Assembly: GCA_035552155.1 (NCBI GenBank)
Contig: DASZLX010000028.1
Location: 1 to 64,000, forward strand
DNA from: DASXHY01 sp035552155
GTDB taxonomy: Bacteria > Verrucomicrobiota > Verrucomicrobiia > Limisphaerales > DASXHY01
Reading direction: 5' to 3'
Length of the DNA: 64,000 nt
This document shows, piece after piece, positions 16,727-26,208 of this stretch; position 1 is the first letter of the stretch; every line of letters begins with the position of its first letter. The notes beneath the pieces are model-generated. The model searched no databases, had not been told where the DNA came from, and saw nothing but the letters and a program-made list of their open reading frames with translations. Made by a program: the position numbers and the translations under genes.

Positions 16727-19700
16727 TCACTTCGAATACAACTTGTATTTTATATTCAAATTATACTGGTCGAACCGGTCATACTCTCCAATCACCGACC
16801 AGCGGTCCGTCAATTTGTATTCAATATCATAAGTCGGGCGGCCTGATTCGCTGATTTCCTGGCCCGAACGGACGGTCAACCGGTCCGCGCCGCCGCCGCC
16901 CAGGCCGAAATCGGAAAGCAAATTTTTCCCGACGAAGAGAGCCAATCCCTGCGCGCGTTCCTGTGTCGTGGCCGTCACACCAAGGCCACGTGGGATTTGG
17001 CCAGTGGTCAGCATCAGCACGATTTCCTCCGAGCTGAGTCCGGGAATCGACGAAAACTGCACCACCGGCTGGTCCGCCGGCCCACTTGCTTCCATCTTCA
17101 CATCATAGCCAAAGCGCCGCGCCTCGGCCGTGACGAACAGATTTGGCCGATAAGGATCTTCGCTGGTCAGCAGGATAAATCCCTGCTTCACGTCCAGGCT
17201 GCTGAACGGAAACGAAATGGAGGACCCCGAATCGATTTTCACCTGCCCCAGAGCCAAAGGATCTTTCATCGTGCCTTCCAGAGTCAGCACGGTGGAAACG
17301 GTGCCGTGGAAAAGCGGGGTTTGGACGCGCAGGAATTTGTCCCCCTGCACGTTTACGTTCAAACGCCAATGGGCCCACGGCTCCGCTTCCACACTGAAAT
17401 AAGGAGGACGCTTCCGCGCGGAAGCCGTCCGCTCCGGCACCAGGGCTTGCAAATCGGCGAGGAAAAGGCTGTCTCGCAACTTCACCTTGCCATAGACGAT
17501 CGGGATTTCCGCCCCGGAATTCGTTACCGACAGATCCACGTCCGCCCGCAACAACACGCTCGGGTTGCGCGCGAGCGGCACGTTCGTTCCGCTCAAGTGC
17601 ACTTGAAAGGTCGGCAGCCCGTTCGTCCGCCAGGCTTGCTCGTTTAGCTCCATGCCACCGTCCAGGTTCACGCGCTGCCCGCCAATTTCCCCCGACGCAT
17701 GTTCCAGCCGGACGTTCCGTCCGTCGAGCCGCGCGAGCAATTGTATGTTGCGCACAGGGCCGACGCTTTCCAGGGGATGCGTCCGCGCGTTCGTCACGGA
17801 CAACTCGCCGTGTAAATTCCCGCCGGGTTCGAGCGCAATGTCCGCGCTCGCGTTGCCCTCGGGACTGAGAATTTGCGGCAGCAAAGAGGTGAAGGGCGCG
17901 AGTTGGGCGTTTTCAATCTGTAAATGCGCTTTCGCTTCACGCCAATCCGGCAGATGCCGCTCGTGCCGCAATCCGGTCCAGAAACTTTCGCCGAGCGGAA
18001 CTTCTCCCGTTAGCCGAACCGGCTGTTTATCGATCTCGAAATTAAATCGCGAAACCCGCGCCGTGGCGCGATCCATTACCATTAGGAAATCCACGTTCTC
18101 AATCGGGGGCAGCGGCCGCTCGCCAATTGGAATCTCGAGGCGCTGCACGCGCATCGCCACCTGCCCTTTCGGCGCGGCCCACGTGCCTTCCAGGTTCGCC
18201 GTCAGATTTGGCTCCTCCAGCCGCAGGCCGGTGGCCTCTGCGATTTTCTCCCAGAGAATGGACCTCGGATCGGTCGAAGCCTGCAATTTCAAGGGCTTGT
18301 CCGCATCGATTTGCATCAGCCCGTTTTTTCCCGCGGGATTAAAAAATACCGGCAGAGACCCTTCCACGCGCGAGACCATTTGCGTCGCGCTCGAAATGGA
18401 AAGTTGTTCGATCGCAATTCCGTCTTTTCCTCCGGTCAATTTCGCGTCCGCTGAAAATGGCAGTTGCTCCTTGGTCTTCAGCGTCGCATCGGATGCAAGC
18501 TGAAATACCACCGGACCATTGGTCCAGCCGCCCACGAAATTGAGATGATTCAGGACCGCTTCGGCATCCGCGCTGGGAATAAAATCCTTAAGCAATCGGA
18601 CGTCCAGGCTGCGCGCTTCGGTTTGAACACTTCCGCGCTCTGGCCAGTTTACATTGGCCGCCAATCGAAATTCCCGCCCGTCGCCGGTTAAAGACATCTG
18701 CCCAACGCTCAGGCTCCATGTCGCATTGGTCCGGGACCCCGCGGCGTTGTTTGGAGATGAACCAAACGCGATGCGCACCGGGTCTTGCAACCGCAATTCC
18801 GTCCGATTGCTCTCGCTCAATTCCAATGCCGTCAGGTTCAGGGTTTTTTCGCCGTGCGTTAATTGCGTCGAGCCGCGCAGCAATAGCGAAGCTGCTCCGG
18901 TTTTGACAGCCACTTGCACCGTTTTGAAATTCAAACCTTCGCCGGCCCACGATGCTGCAATATCCACCGGATTCATATGCGGCACGGCCACTTGTTTCAC
19001 TTGGAGGCTGGCGGAATTGGTAAGCGCATCGAGCGGCCCGCCAAACTGGGCAGTCAAGGTGGCGGAATTGAATGAATAATCTGCCGGCAAATACTGGCCG
19101 CCAAAAGCGCCCGAGAAATTCACGCGCCCGTCCTGAATGGCTTTCTCCGCGAAGTTATATTTCCCGGACAGCGAAATCCGCGAGCCGTCATCCATCTCCG
19201 CCCGGGCGGTTTTCAATTCCAGCACTGGCCAGTTCAATTCCCCATCGACCGACAGGTTGCTCGTGGTCACACTCGTCGTTGTCACGCCGGCGCCGGCCAA
19301 CGTAACCGAGACTCTCGGGAATTTTTCTCCGGGATAAACCATCGCCGAACCAGTGAGCCTGCCCTGCCCCACAAACCAGTGCTGTCGGTCCAAATCCGCG
19401 GCGAGATCCAGTTTCGCCGGCTGCGAAAGAAACGGTGGCTGAAAACGGATCGCCACCGGCGCCGACAGCCCCGCTTGCAATCCCGGTATCGAAATGTCGG
19501 CCGTGTCCAATCGGGCCGCGTTCGTATCGCCTGACGCACCCAGTTGGACATTGAATGGCGGAAGATTGGTCGAGGTGGAACTGGCTTTGGCCGCGAGTTG
19601 CACGGTGAAACGGTTCGTCTGCCATGTCGCCTGCACCGACCCGCCGATGTTCCCGTATTCCGGCATCCCGATCAACCGCGCCGGCACGGCGAAAGCATCC

Positions 19701-20455
19701 GCCCGCACACTGGCCGTATCCGGAATAAAACCGCGCGGCGGAAATGTGGCGGCAACGTCAAAACGATTCGTCAGCCAGTTGACTGTGCCCGTGACGGCAA
19801 GTTGCCCCTCGCGGTCAGCAATCGAAAATGTTGAATGAAGCGACTGCGGTTCGGCGGCAATGTTCATAGTCCACGGCGAACCTGGTTTCGTTGCCGCAAC
19901 AACTTTCAACGCCGGCCCATTCGTCAGGGAAACAGTTGCCGTTAAATTTCCATTCGTCCAGTTCGCGAGAGCAAGCTTCAAGTCTTCTTTGCCAATCGAC
20001 ACCGTTCCGTTGGAAAGCGTCGCTGTGGGCAGCCAGTTTTGAAGGATCTCGGCGATGTTTCGAACGGTTTGGAATGTGTCGCGAACTGAAACCGGGGCAT
20101 GGACTTGGGTACGGGTTGATTTCGTTTCCGCCGTGGCATATTTCCACGACTGCACCTCCACGAACGGTTCATTTTGTTTGCCGTTAAGATGTCGCCATAA
20201 CCACACCGTCGGAACAACCGTCTTCACCTTGTCCGCCGTGACCTGCACTACTCCATTCGTGAGCGCGAAATCGGAAAGCTGGAAATGGTCGTATCCGAGG
20301 CGTTGGTAATGGGCATAGGTCGCCCCGAATCGTTTCGCTATTGGCCGCAGCGCCCAGGGGAACCACAGCGGCAACGCGGCAACCGCCAGCGCCAATAACA
20401 AAACGACCGAAAGAAAAACCCGCAAAATGTTTGCTCTGAGCTTTCGGGCAGCCAT
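16727..20455 (-). CDS. tamB: TamB-like translocation/assembly module protein
   Basis: A 1242-residue protein with one N-terminal membrane anchor (about residues 9-30) followed by a very long beta-rich region, and a C-terminal domain with the TamB signature elements FSSIPGLSSEEIVLMLTTGQ and NLLSDFGLGGGGADRL, ending in amphipathic strands (YDIEYKLTDRWSVIGEYDR). TamB/AsmA-like proteins span the periplasm as a lipid-conducting groove and help outer-membrane biogenesis. Length is close to E. coli TamB (about 1260). There is no tamA beside it; the BamA-like gene at 28695 is the only Omp85 protein in the window. The small membrane protein and GT9 genes follow on the same strand. Confidence 0.88.
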   Translation of the reverse strand: MAARKLRANILRVFLSVVLLLALAVAALPLWFPWALRPIAKRFGATYAHYQRLGYDHFQLSDFALTNGVVQVTADKVKTVVPTVWLWRHLNGKQNEPFVEVQSWKYATAETKSTRTQVHAPVSVRDTFQTVRNIAEILQNWLPTATLSNGTVSIGKEDLKLALANWTNGNLTATVSLTNGPALKVVAATKPGSPWTMNIAAEPQSLHSTFSIADREGQLAVTGTVNWLTNRFDVAATFPPRGFIPDTASVRADAFAVPARLIGMPEYGNIGGSVQATWQTNRFTVQLAAKASSTSTNLPPFNVQLGASGDTNAARLDTADISIPGLQAGLSAPVAIRFQPPFLSQPAKLDLAADLDRQHWFVGQGRLTGSAMVYPGEKFPRVSVTLAGAGVTTTSVTTSNLSVDGELNWPVLELKTARAEMDDGSRISLSGKYNFAEKAIQDGRVNFSGAFGGQYLPADYSFNSATLTAQFGGPLDALTNSASLQVKQVAVPHMNPVDIAASWAGEGLNFKTVQVAVKTGAASLLLRGSTQLTHGEKTLNLTALELSESNRTELRLQDPVRIAFGSSPNNAAGSRTNATWSLSVGQMSLTGDGREFRLAANVNWPERGSVQTEARSLDVRLLKDFIPSADAEAVLNHLNFVGGWTNGPVVFQLASDATLKTKEQLPFSADAKLTGGKDGIAIEQLSISSATQMVSRVEGSLPVFFNPAGKNGLMQIDADKPLKLQASTDPRSILWEKIAEATGLRLEEPNLTANLEGTWAAPKGQVAMRVQRLEIPIGERPLPPIENVDFLMVMDRATARVSRFNFEIDKQPVRLTGEVPLGESFWTGLRHERHLPDWREAKAHLQIENAQLAPFTSLLPQILSPEGNASADIALEPGGNLHGELSVTNARTHPLESVGPVRNIQLLARLDGRNVRLEHASGEIGGQRVNLDGGMELNEQAWRTNGLPTFQVHLSGTNVPLARNPSVLLRADVDLSVTNSGAEIPIVYGKVKLRDSLFLADLQALVPERTASARKRPPYFSVEAEPWAHWRLNVNVQGDKFLRVQTPLFHGTVSTVLTLEGTMKDPLALGQVKIDSGSSISFPFSSLDVKQGFILLTSEDPYRPNLFVTAEARRFGYDVKMEASGPADQPVVQFSSIPGLSSEEIVLMLTTGQIPRGLGVTATTQERAQGLALFVGKNLLSDFGLGGGGADRLTVRSGQEISESGRPTYDIEYKLTDRWSVIGEYDRFDQYNLNIKYKLYSK

Positions 20456-20649
20456 TAACCGTTATCATCGCCCAGCCTCCGTCGGGATGCACTGAGGAAT
20501 TTCCCCCTTGGAACAGTTTTGACGCAGTTTTGTTCAACCATGATTCGCGGGAAAGCCAAACTGCCATGGAGGAAGCCGAATGGAAATAATCACGGCGCGA
20601 TTGCAAGAGTTCATCGTTTGAGATATTCGATTAGAGCGGCCCGGCTCAA

Positions 20650-21210
20650 ATGAAAACCTTCATCGGATTATTACGTGGAATTAACGTCGGCGGGAATAAC
20701 AGAATTCCCATGGCCGATTTGCGCGCGTTATGCGGTAAACTCGGCTGGGGCAATGTTCAGACATACATTCAGAGCGGCAACTTGACTTTCTCCGCCTCCG
20801 GCAAGCCCGCCGCTCTCGAAGCCACACTGCAACACGCCATTGAAAAGCGTTTCAGCCTCTCGATTCCGATTATCATCCGCTCCGCCGTGGACTGGCCCGC
20901 TTACATCAGAAACAACCCATTCCCGGAGGCCTGCAAAAAGGAACCGCATCTGGTAATGCTCTGCCTCTCGAAAATTCCGCCGAAACCTGACGCGGCCGAA
21001 CGATTGCGTGAACGCGCCGCCGGCGGCGAACACATCGGCCAAATCGGCGATGCCTTATGGATTCATTTTGCCGACGGTGTGGCGCGCTCCAAACTCTCCC
21101 CCGCCGTACTCGATCGGATGGCTGGCTCACCGGTGACCGCTCGCAATTGGCTCACAGTGCTCAAGCTTGAAGAAATGACAAAGCAACCCGACGAAAATAA
21201 AAAGAAGTGA
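20650..21210 (+). CDS. DUF1697 family protein
   Basis: A 186-residue soluble protein. It opens TFIGLLRGINVGGNNRIPM and continues LGWGNVQTYIQSGNLTF, the hallmark of DUF1697; the C-terminal half has ALWIHFADGVARSKL and TARNWLTVLKLEEM, also conserved in that family. Its biochemical function is not established. The length matches the family (about 180). It stands alone between a 193-bp spacer with no recognisable signal and a 242-bp spacer before the aldo/keto reductase. Confidence 0.88.
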   Translation: MKTFIGLLRGINVGGNNRIPMADLRALCGKLGWGNVQTYIQSGNLTFSASGKPAALEATLQHAIEKRFSLSIPIIIRSAVDWPAYIRNNPFPEACKKEPHLVMLCLSKIPPKPDAAERLRERAAGGEHIGQIGDALWIHFADGVARSKLSPAVLDRMAGSPVTARNWLTVLKLEEMTKQPDENKKK

Positions 21211-21452
21211 CGAGCGTTCCGAGCAATTAAAACTCCAACCGGCAACCGCGAGCGATGCGCCAGTCCTCGCCGCGCTCCATACATCGGTCGCGGAGCATTT
21301 AACAAAGCAACACGGCCACGGCCCCTGATCATTCAAGACATCGGAGGGCGCGTTTCCTATCTTGGAGCGTCCCTTACATATTACGAACTGGTCCTGGAGA
21401 CCATGGCCTGAGCCGCGATTGCATCCTCCCCATTTTCGCCTATCTTCCCGTC

Positions 21453-22655
21453 ATGAAATATCGCCGCTTCGGACGCACCGAACTCAACATGCCGGTCATT
21501 TCCTGCGGCGGAATGCGCTATCAATTCAAATGGGACGACGTCTCGCCAGAGCAGATTCCGGCCGATAATCAGGCCAACCTCGAAGCGTGTATCCATCGCG
21601 CCGTCGAACTTGGCATCAATCACATCGAGACCGCCCGCGGCTATGGCACTTCGGAAATGCAATTGGGCAACGTGCTTCCCAAATTGCCGCGCGAGAAAAT
21701 AATCGTCCAAACCAAGGTCAGCCCCAAGGCCACCGCGAAGGAATTTCTCACGACCTTCGAGACTTCGATGCGCTACTTGAAACTCGACCACGTGGACCTG
21801 CTTTCGTTGCACGGAATCAACAATCGCGAGTTGCTGGATTGGTCGCTCAAAAAAGGCGGTTGCCTCGAAGCGGCGCGCCAGTTGCAAAAGGAAGGCCGCG
21901 TCCGTTTCATCGGGTTCTCCACCCACGGCACGACAGACGTCATTGTCGATGCCATCCAGCAGGGCGATTTCGATTATGTGAATCTGCATTGGTATTTCGT
22001 GAACGACCTGAACTGGAAGGCGGTGCAAGCCGCGAATGAGCGCGACATGGGCATGTTCATCATCAGCCCGAACGACAAGGGCGGGAAGTTATACGAGCCC
22101 TCGAAAAAAATGAAGGAACTGTGCGCACCGCTCACGCCGATGCAATTCAACGACCTTTATTGCCTCGAACGGCCGGAAGTCCACACGCTCAGTTGCGGCG
22201 CGGCGCGGCCCACCGATTTTGATGAACACATCGCCGCGTTAAAGTATTACGATCGCATTCCGGAAACCATCGCGCCCATAGAAAAGCGCCTTCGTGCCGA
22301 GATGGAAAGTGTCCTGGGCCGCGATTGGTGCGAGCGATGGTTTGAAGGCCTGCCAGAATACGTGGACGTGCCCGGTGAAATTAACGTGCTCGAAATTCTC
22401 CGTCTTTGGACCTACGCAAAACCGCTCGACCTTCCTGCCTGGGCGAAGATGCGCTACAATCTGCTTGGCCAGGCCGATCATTGGTTTCCGGGTAAAAACG
22501 CGGCAGAAATCGCTGAATCGCTATCCGCCGGCCAGCCACCCGCTTTGAACGGCATTCTTGCTCGCAACCCCTTCGCCGCCAAAATCCCCGAAATCCTCGC
22601 CGAGGCGCACCGGTTGTATTATGAGAAACCGGTCAAACGCCTGAGCCAGAGTTAG
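21453..22655 (+). CDS. Aldo/keto reductase with degenerate iron-sulfur-type C-terminus
   Basis: A 400-residue TIM-barrel oxidoreductase. The N-terminus MKYRRFGRTELNMPVISCGG, the catalytic region GINHIETARGYGTSE (Tyr in the ARGYG motif) and FIGFSTHG are typical aldo/keto reductase elements using NADPH. The C-terminal extension after residue 290 aligns with the form that in many relatives carries a four-Cys ferredoxin-like cluster (INVLEILRLWTYA, WFPGKNA), but only one Cys (WCERW) remains, so an iron-sulfur cluster is unlikely. The physiological substrate is unknown. The upstream spacer (21211-21452) shows no clear promoter. Confidence 0.88.
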   Translation: MKYRRFGRTELNMPVISCGGMRYQFKWDDVSPEQIPADNQANLEACIHRAVELGINHIETARGYGTSEMQLGNVLPKLPREKIIVQTKVSPKATAKEFLTTFETSMRYLKLDHVDLLSLHGINNRELLDWSLKKGGCLEAARQLQKEGRVRFIGFSTHGTTDVIVDAIQQGDFDYVNLHWYFVNDLNWKAVQAANERDMGMFIISPNDKGGKLYEPSKKMKELCAPLTPMQFNDLYCLERPEVHTLSCGAARPTDFDEHIAALKYYDRIPETIAPIEKRLRAEMESVLGRDWCERWFEGLPEYVDVPGEINVLEILRLWTYAKPLDLPAWAKMRYNLLGQADHWFPGKNAAEIAESLSAGQPPALNGILARNPFAAKIPEILAEAHRLYYEKPVKRLSQS

Positions 22656-22695
22656 GCGTCAGCACTGGATCACGCCGAGCACGCGCATGGTCGGG

Positions 22696-25110
22696 TCATT
22701 GTGATTGGAGGATGTAAAATTGCCGTCCACCGGGAAGTAGTGTGTTGGTCAGTGAAACAGAAAAATTATTCGGGCCTCGCGCGGTAACAGAATTGGTCCA
22801 AACCGGCGTCCACTGTACTGGCACGGTAAGGTCGCCCGCGAGTACGGAGAAATTCCCGCCAAAGAGAGTAGTGGCGTTGATTTGCAAGCCTGTTGCGGAT
22901 GCGATGGGGGTCGTCAAGACCGGCTGTGGCAAAGGAAAGATTTGTTCAGGCACCCGCGAATCACTCGCGAACCCGTCACCCAGCTGGCCGTAATTATTCC
23001 ATCCCATCGTCCAAAGACTGCCATCGGATTTGAGAAAAAGGCTGTGTTCACCGCCGCCGGCAACGGCCACCACGTTGCTGGAGATTTGCTCCAGCTGGTT
23101 AGTGCTATTGACAGTGCCATCGCCAAGCTGGCCGGCAATATTCCAACCTACTGTCCAAAGGCTGCTGTCGGACTTGAGAAACAGATTGTGATACTGTCCC
23201 GCGGCCATCGCCACCACGTTGCTCGATATAATTTTTTCCAGCCGATTGGTATACGCGGTAGTCGTTATGCCGTCTCCGATCCAGCCGGCATCAATGGCGC
23301 CGGAGGCCCAAACGCTGCCATCGGATTTGAGAAACAGGCTGTAACCGGAGCCGGCGGCAACTGCCACGACATTGCTGGCAACAATTTCCTCAGGCACGTT
23401 GGTGTAACTGCCAAAGATACTGCCTGCGCCGTCGCCCAGCGCGCCATCATAACTGTAACCCATGCCCCAAGCGCTGCCGTCGGATTTCAGAAACAAATTG
23501 TGCTCGTATCCGGCAGCGACCGCCACCACGTTGCTGGAAACAATCCGCTCCGGCGCATAAGCGTTGTTCGTGGTGCCGTCACCGAGTTGTCCAACATCGT
23601 TATAACCCATGGCCCAAAGGCTGCCGTCGGATTTGATGAACAGGCTGACATACTCTCCGGCAGCAACGGTGACTACATTGCTCGCTACGATTTGTTCGGG
23701 CGCGTACCTGGCCGTTTTTGTGCCATCGCCAAGTTCGCCTTCGTTATTGTACCCCATCGCCCAGAGGCTGCCGTTGGTTTCGATGAGAAGGCTATGATAA
23801 AATCCGGCGGACATCGCCACCACGTTGCGGAGGATTTGCTCCGGCCGGTTGGTGGACTGGTTCAAGGTGCCGTTGCCCAATTGACCGGTAAGATTAAAAC
23901 CCATGGCCCACAGGCTGCCGTCAGATCTGAGGAACAAACTGTGCTCATATCCCGCGGAGATTTTGGTCACCGCAGACCCGGGCGGCGGCGGAGTCGGAAA
24001 AATTTGTTCCGGGATGGCCGTCTGGCTATTACGACCGTCCCCCAGTTCGCCGAAAGCATCGTAACCCATCGCCCAAAGACTGCCGTCGGATTTCATAAAC
24101 AAGGTATGGAGATCTCCTGCCGCAATCCCCGTGACGCCGCTGACGACGATTTCTATCGGCCGATTGGTCTTCACCGAAGTCCCGCCCCCAAGCTGGCCGG
24201 TCGAAGCGACGCCCATTCCCCAGAGACTGCCGTCGGATTTGATAAACAAGCTGTGTTCAAACCCCGCCGAAATGGAGATGACTCCACTGGCAACGATTTG
24301 TTCGGGCTGGTTGGTTTTGACAAAGGTTCCGTCGCCCAGGTCACCCTGAAGATTGTAACCCATCCCCCAAAGGCTGCCGTCCGACTTGAGGAACAGGCTG
24401 TGAGCATTTCCCGCCGCAATCGCCGTCACGTTGCTCGCCACGATTTCCTCCGGCAGGTTGGTGTTGATAAAAGTTCCGTCCCCCAGTTGGCCGTTATTAT
24501 TCTGCCCCATCGCCCAAAGGCTGCCATCCGATTTGAGAAACAGGCTGTGATTTCCTCCCGCCGCAACCGCGACGACGTTGCTGGCCACGATTTGTTCAGG
24601 AACGCTCACGCTACCCCCAGTGGTTCCGTCGCCGAGTTGGCCGAACAGATTGAACCCCATCGCCCAAAGGCTGCCGTTGGTTTTGACAATCAGGCTGTGC
24701 TGACCTCCGGCGGAAACCGCCGTCACTCCGCCGGCAAGAATTTGCTCCGGCACATCGATGCCGTAAGGCGGACTGGTCACGGGATGGCCGTCGCCCAGTT
24801 GGCCTTGATAACTCCAGCCCATTCCCCAAAGGCTGCCGTTGGTTTTAATAAACAAGCTGTGACCGCTTCCCGCAATTGCAACGACACCGCCGGTGACAAT
24901 ACGCTGGGGCAAGTTGGTGTTGTTAAACGAGCCGTCGCCCAGCTGGCCGTATTGGTTTTCGCCCATGGCCCAAAGACTGCCGTCGGAGGTAATAAACAGG
25001 CTATGATCGGACCCGGTGCCGGCGGCGATATTAGTCACAGTCAAGGCGGCATGACCGATGGAGACGCAAAGGAGCAGCGGACCCAAACTGAATTTGAGAA
25101 AGAGTTTCAT
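22696..25110 (-). CDS. Secreted RCC1-repeat (double beta-propeller) protein
   Basis: An 804-residue exported protein. A signal peptide (about residues 1-21, ending GHAA) precedes 14 RCC1-type repeats of about 50 residues, each with variants of SLWAMGxNxxGQLGDG followed by an EQIVASNVVAVAAG strand and HSLFLKSDG. After repeat 7 a PTPPPPG linker occurs and the pattern restarts, so the protein reads as two seven-bladed propellers. A final domain of about 75 residues (ATTLFGGNFSVLAGD to the end) resembles the C-terminal module found on other secreted proteins of this group. RCC1 propellers bind proteins or other ligands; the ligand here is unknown. The gene stands alone. Confidence 0.88.
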   Translation of the reverse strand: MKLFLKFSLGPLLLCVSIGHAALTVTNIAAGTGSDHSLFITSDGSLWAMGENQYGQLGDGSFNNTNLPQRIVTGGVVAIAGSGHSLFIKTNGSLWGMGWSYQGQLGDGHPVTSPPYGIDVPEQILAGGVTAVSAGGQHSLIVKTNGSLWAMGFNLFGQLGDGTTGGSVSVPEQIVASNVVAVAAGGNHSLFLKSDGSLWAMGQNNNGQLGDGTFINTNLPEEIVASNVTAIAAGNAHSLFLKSDGSLWGMGYNLQGDLGDGTFVKTNQPEQIVASGVISISAGFEHSLFIKSDGSLWGMGVASTGQLGGGTSVKTNRPIEIVVSGVTGIAAGDLHTLFMKSDGSLWAMGYDAFGELGDGRNSQTAIPEQIFPTPPPPGSAVTKISAGYEHSLFLRSDGSLWAMGFNLTGQLGNGTLNQSTNRPEQILRNVVAMSAGFYHSLLIETNGSLWAMGYNNEGELGDGTKTARYAPEQIVASNVVTVAAGEYVSLFIKSDGSLWAMGYNDVGQLGDGTTNNAYAPERIVSSNVVAVAAGYEHNLFLKSDGSAWGMGYSYDGALGDGAGSIFGSYTNVPEEIVASNVVAVAAGSGYSLFLKSDGSVWASGAIDAGWIGDGITTTAYTNRLEKIISSNVVAMAAGQYHNLFLKSDSSLWTVGWNIAGQLGDGTVNSTNQLEQISSNVVAVAGGGEHSLFLKSDGSLWTMGWNNYGQLGDGFASDSRVPEQIFPLPQPVLTTPIASATGLQINATTLFGGNFSVLAGDLTVPVQWTPVWTNSVTARGPNNFSVSLTNTLLPGGRQFYILQSQ

Positions 25111-25348
25111 AGAATTTGGGGAGGTAAATAAGAACGTCTCGGCGCATTGTCTGACTCTTTTTCAACGCCAATACGCCACGACGCAAAGAAGAGGTGATGC
25201 CCCGATTCTGTGCGTTTTCCCCTTTGCGTCAAGTTTTTCATTGCCGCTTGTTTGAAGAAATCGCCCGATGCCTGGGCACTATCCAGTGCCACCGAAAATG
25301 TCCCTATTCCAACCCTTCGGACAATGAGCCGTTTAAGCGCTTCAAACG

Positions 25349-25375
25349 AAAAAAGCGCCCCTTTCGGAGCGCTTT
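25349..25375 (-). terminator. Rho-independent terminator after the skp-like gene
   Basis: AAAGCGC (25352-25358) pairs with GCGCTTT (25369-25375), with an additional inner CC/GG pair. Read on the minus strand the hairpin ends in TTTTTT. It lies about 30 bp beyond the stop codon of the OmpH/Skp gene, so it probably ends the dnaB-bamA-SBBP-skp transcript. Confidence 0.75.
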
Positions 25376-25403
25376 GGAAAAATCAAAAATTGCCCGTCGC
25401 CCG

Positions 25404-26027
25404 CTACTTGCCTTTGTCCTTGGAATCCGGCTTGTCCTCCGACTTCGGTACATCCACCGGTGCGCCCATGTTGATCTGTTTGATGACCGCCTCAGTGATG
25501 TCGTTGTCGCCCGGGACAGAATACAGAATCACTGGCGTCTGATTTACCGACTGAGCCGCTGTATCAATGACCATCGTATAATTGTCCGCCTTGGCTTTCG
25601 CCGTCACGGCAATACGGATATCGGCAACAATATTATCGCGCGTTCGTTTAAGCTGCTCGTCGAGAGACGTCGTTGCGCCGCGGTCAAATTGCTGCAACGC
25701 ATCCTGCTGGTCGCGCAGGTCTTTCAATTTGTCTTCCGCCGTTTTTTTGCGCTTATCGCGTTCCTCGGACGAGACCGCCTGATCGTTCACGCTGTCCAGC
25801 AATTTTTGGTAATCATCCTTGGACTTGTTGAACGTCGCCAGCATCTCCTTGCCGGTTTTCTCGATGTCCGCCCGGTGTTCATCGATTGCCGATTGGGCCT
25901 GCTTCGTTTTCCAGTAATTGGTAAACACGCGGCCCAGGTCAACGGTCGCAATGCGGTATTGCGCGAAGGCCGAAGTGCCCACCAATAAAATCAAAGTTGG
26001 AATCAATTTTTTCAACAATCTTCTCAT
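25404..26027 (-). CDS. skp: Periplasmic chaperone Skp/OmpH family
   Basis: A 207-residue protein with a signal peptide (residues 1-22, cleavage after TSAFA) followed by RIATVDLGRVFTNYWKTKQA, the conserved start of OmpH/Skp, a long Lys/Glu/Asp-rich coiled-coil segment (about 45-120) and a C-terminal beta-strand segment (NYTMVIDTAAQSVNQTPVIL). Skp trimers hold unfolded outer-membrane proteins in the periplasm for delivery to BamA. The tail is Lys/Asp-rich. In many bacteria skp directly follows bamA; here an SBBP-repeat gene lies between. A clear terminator follows at 25349-25375. Confidence 0.88.
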   Translation of the reverse strand: MRRLLKKLIPTLILLVGTSAFAQYRIATVDLGRVFTNYWKTKQAQSAIDEHRADIEKTGKEMLATFNKSKDDYQKLLDSVNDQAVSSEERDKRKKTAEDKLKDLRDQQDALQQFDRGATTSLDEQLKRTRDNIVADIRIAVTAKAKADNYTMVIDTAAQSVNQTPVILYSVPGDNDITEAVIKQINMGAPVDVPKSEDKPDSKDKGK

Positions 26028-26208
26028 AAAATCAACAAACCAGAATTCCCGCGCACTGCCAATTCAAATTACGACACAAACCGCGCAGATTGACGCCCCT
26101 CCTCATTCAAGCGGACCGGGTCGCAACGGTGCCGAACGCGTAAACGTGGAACGACGAACAAAACTGAGACACGCGTTCCCTCGAAACCGTTCATCCTTTT
26201 TGCGTCCC

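Noticed and set aside
22882..25131. Plus-strand open frame of 749 codons
   Set aside because: It is antisense to the RCC1-repeat gene; its length results from the repeat codon pattern, and the product has no recognisable domain.
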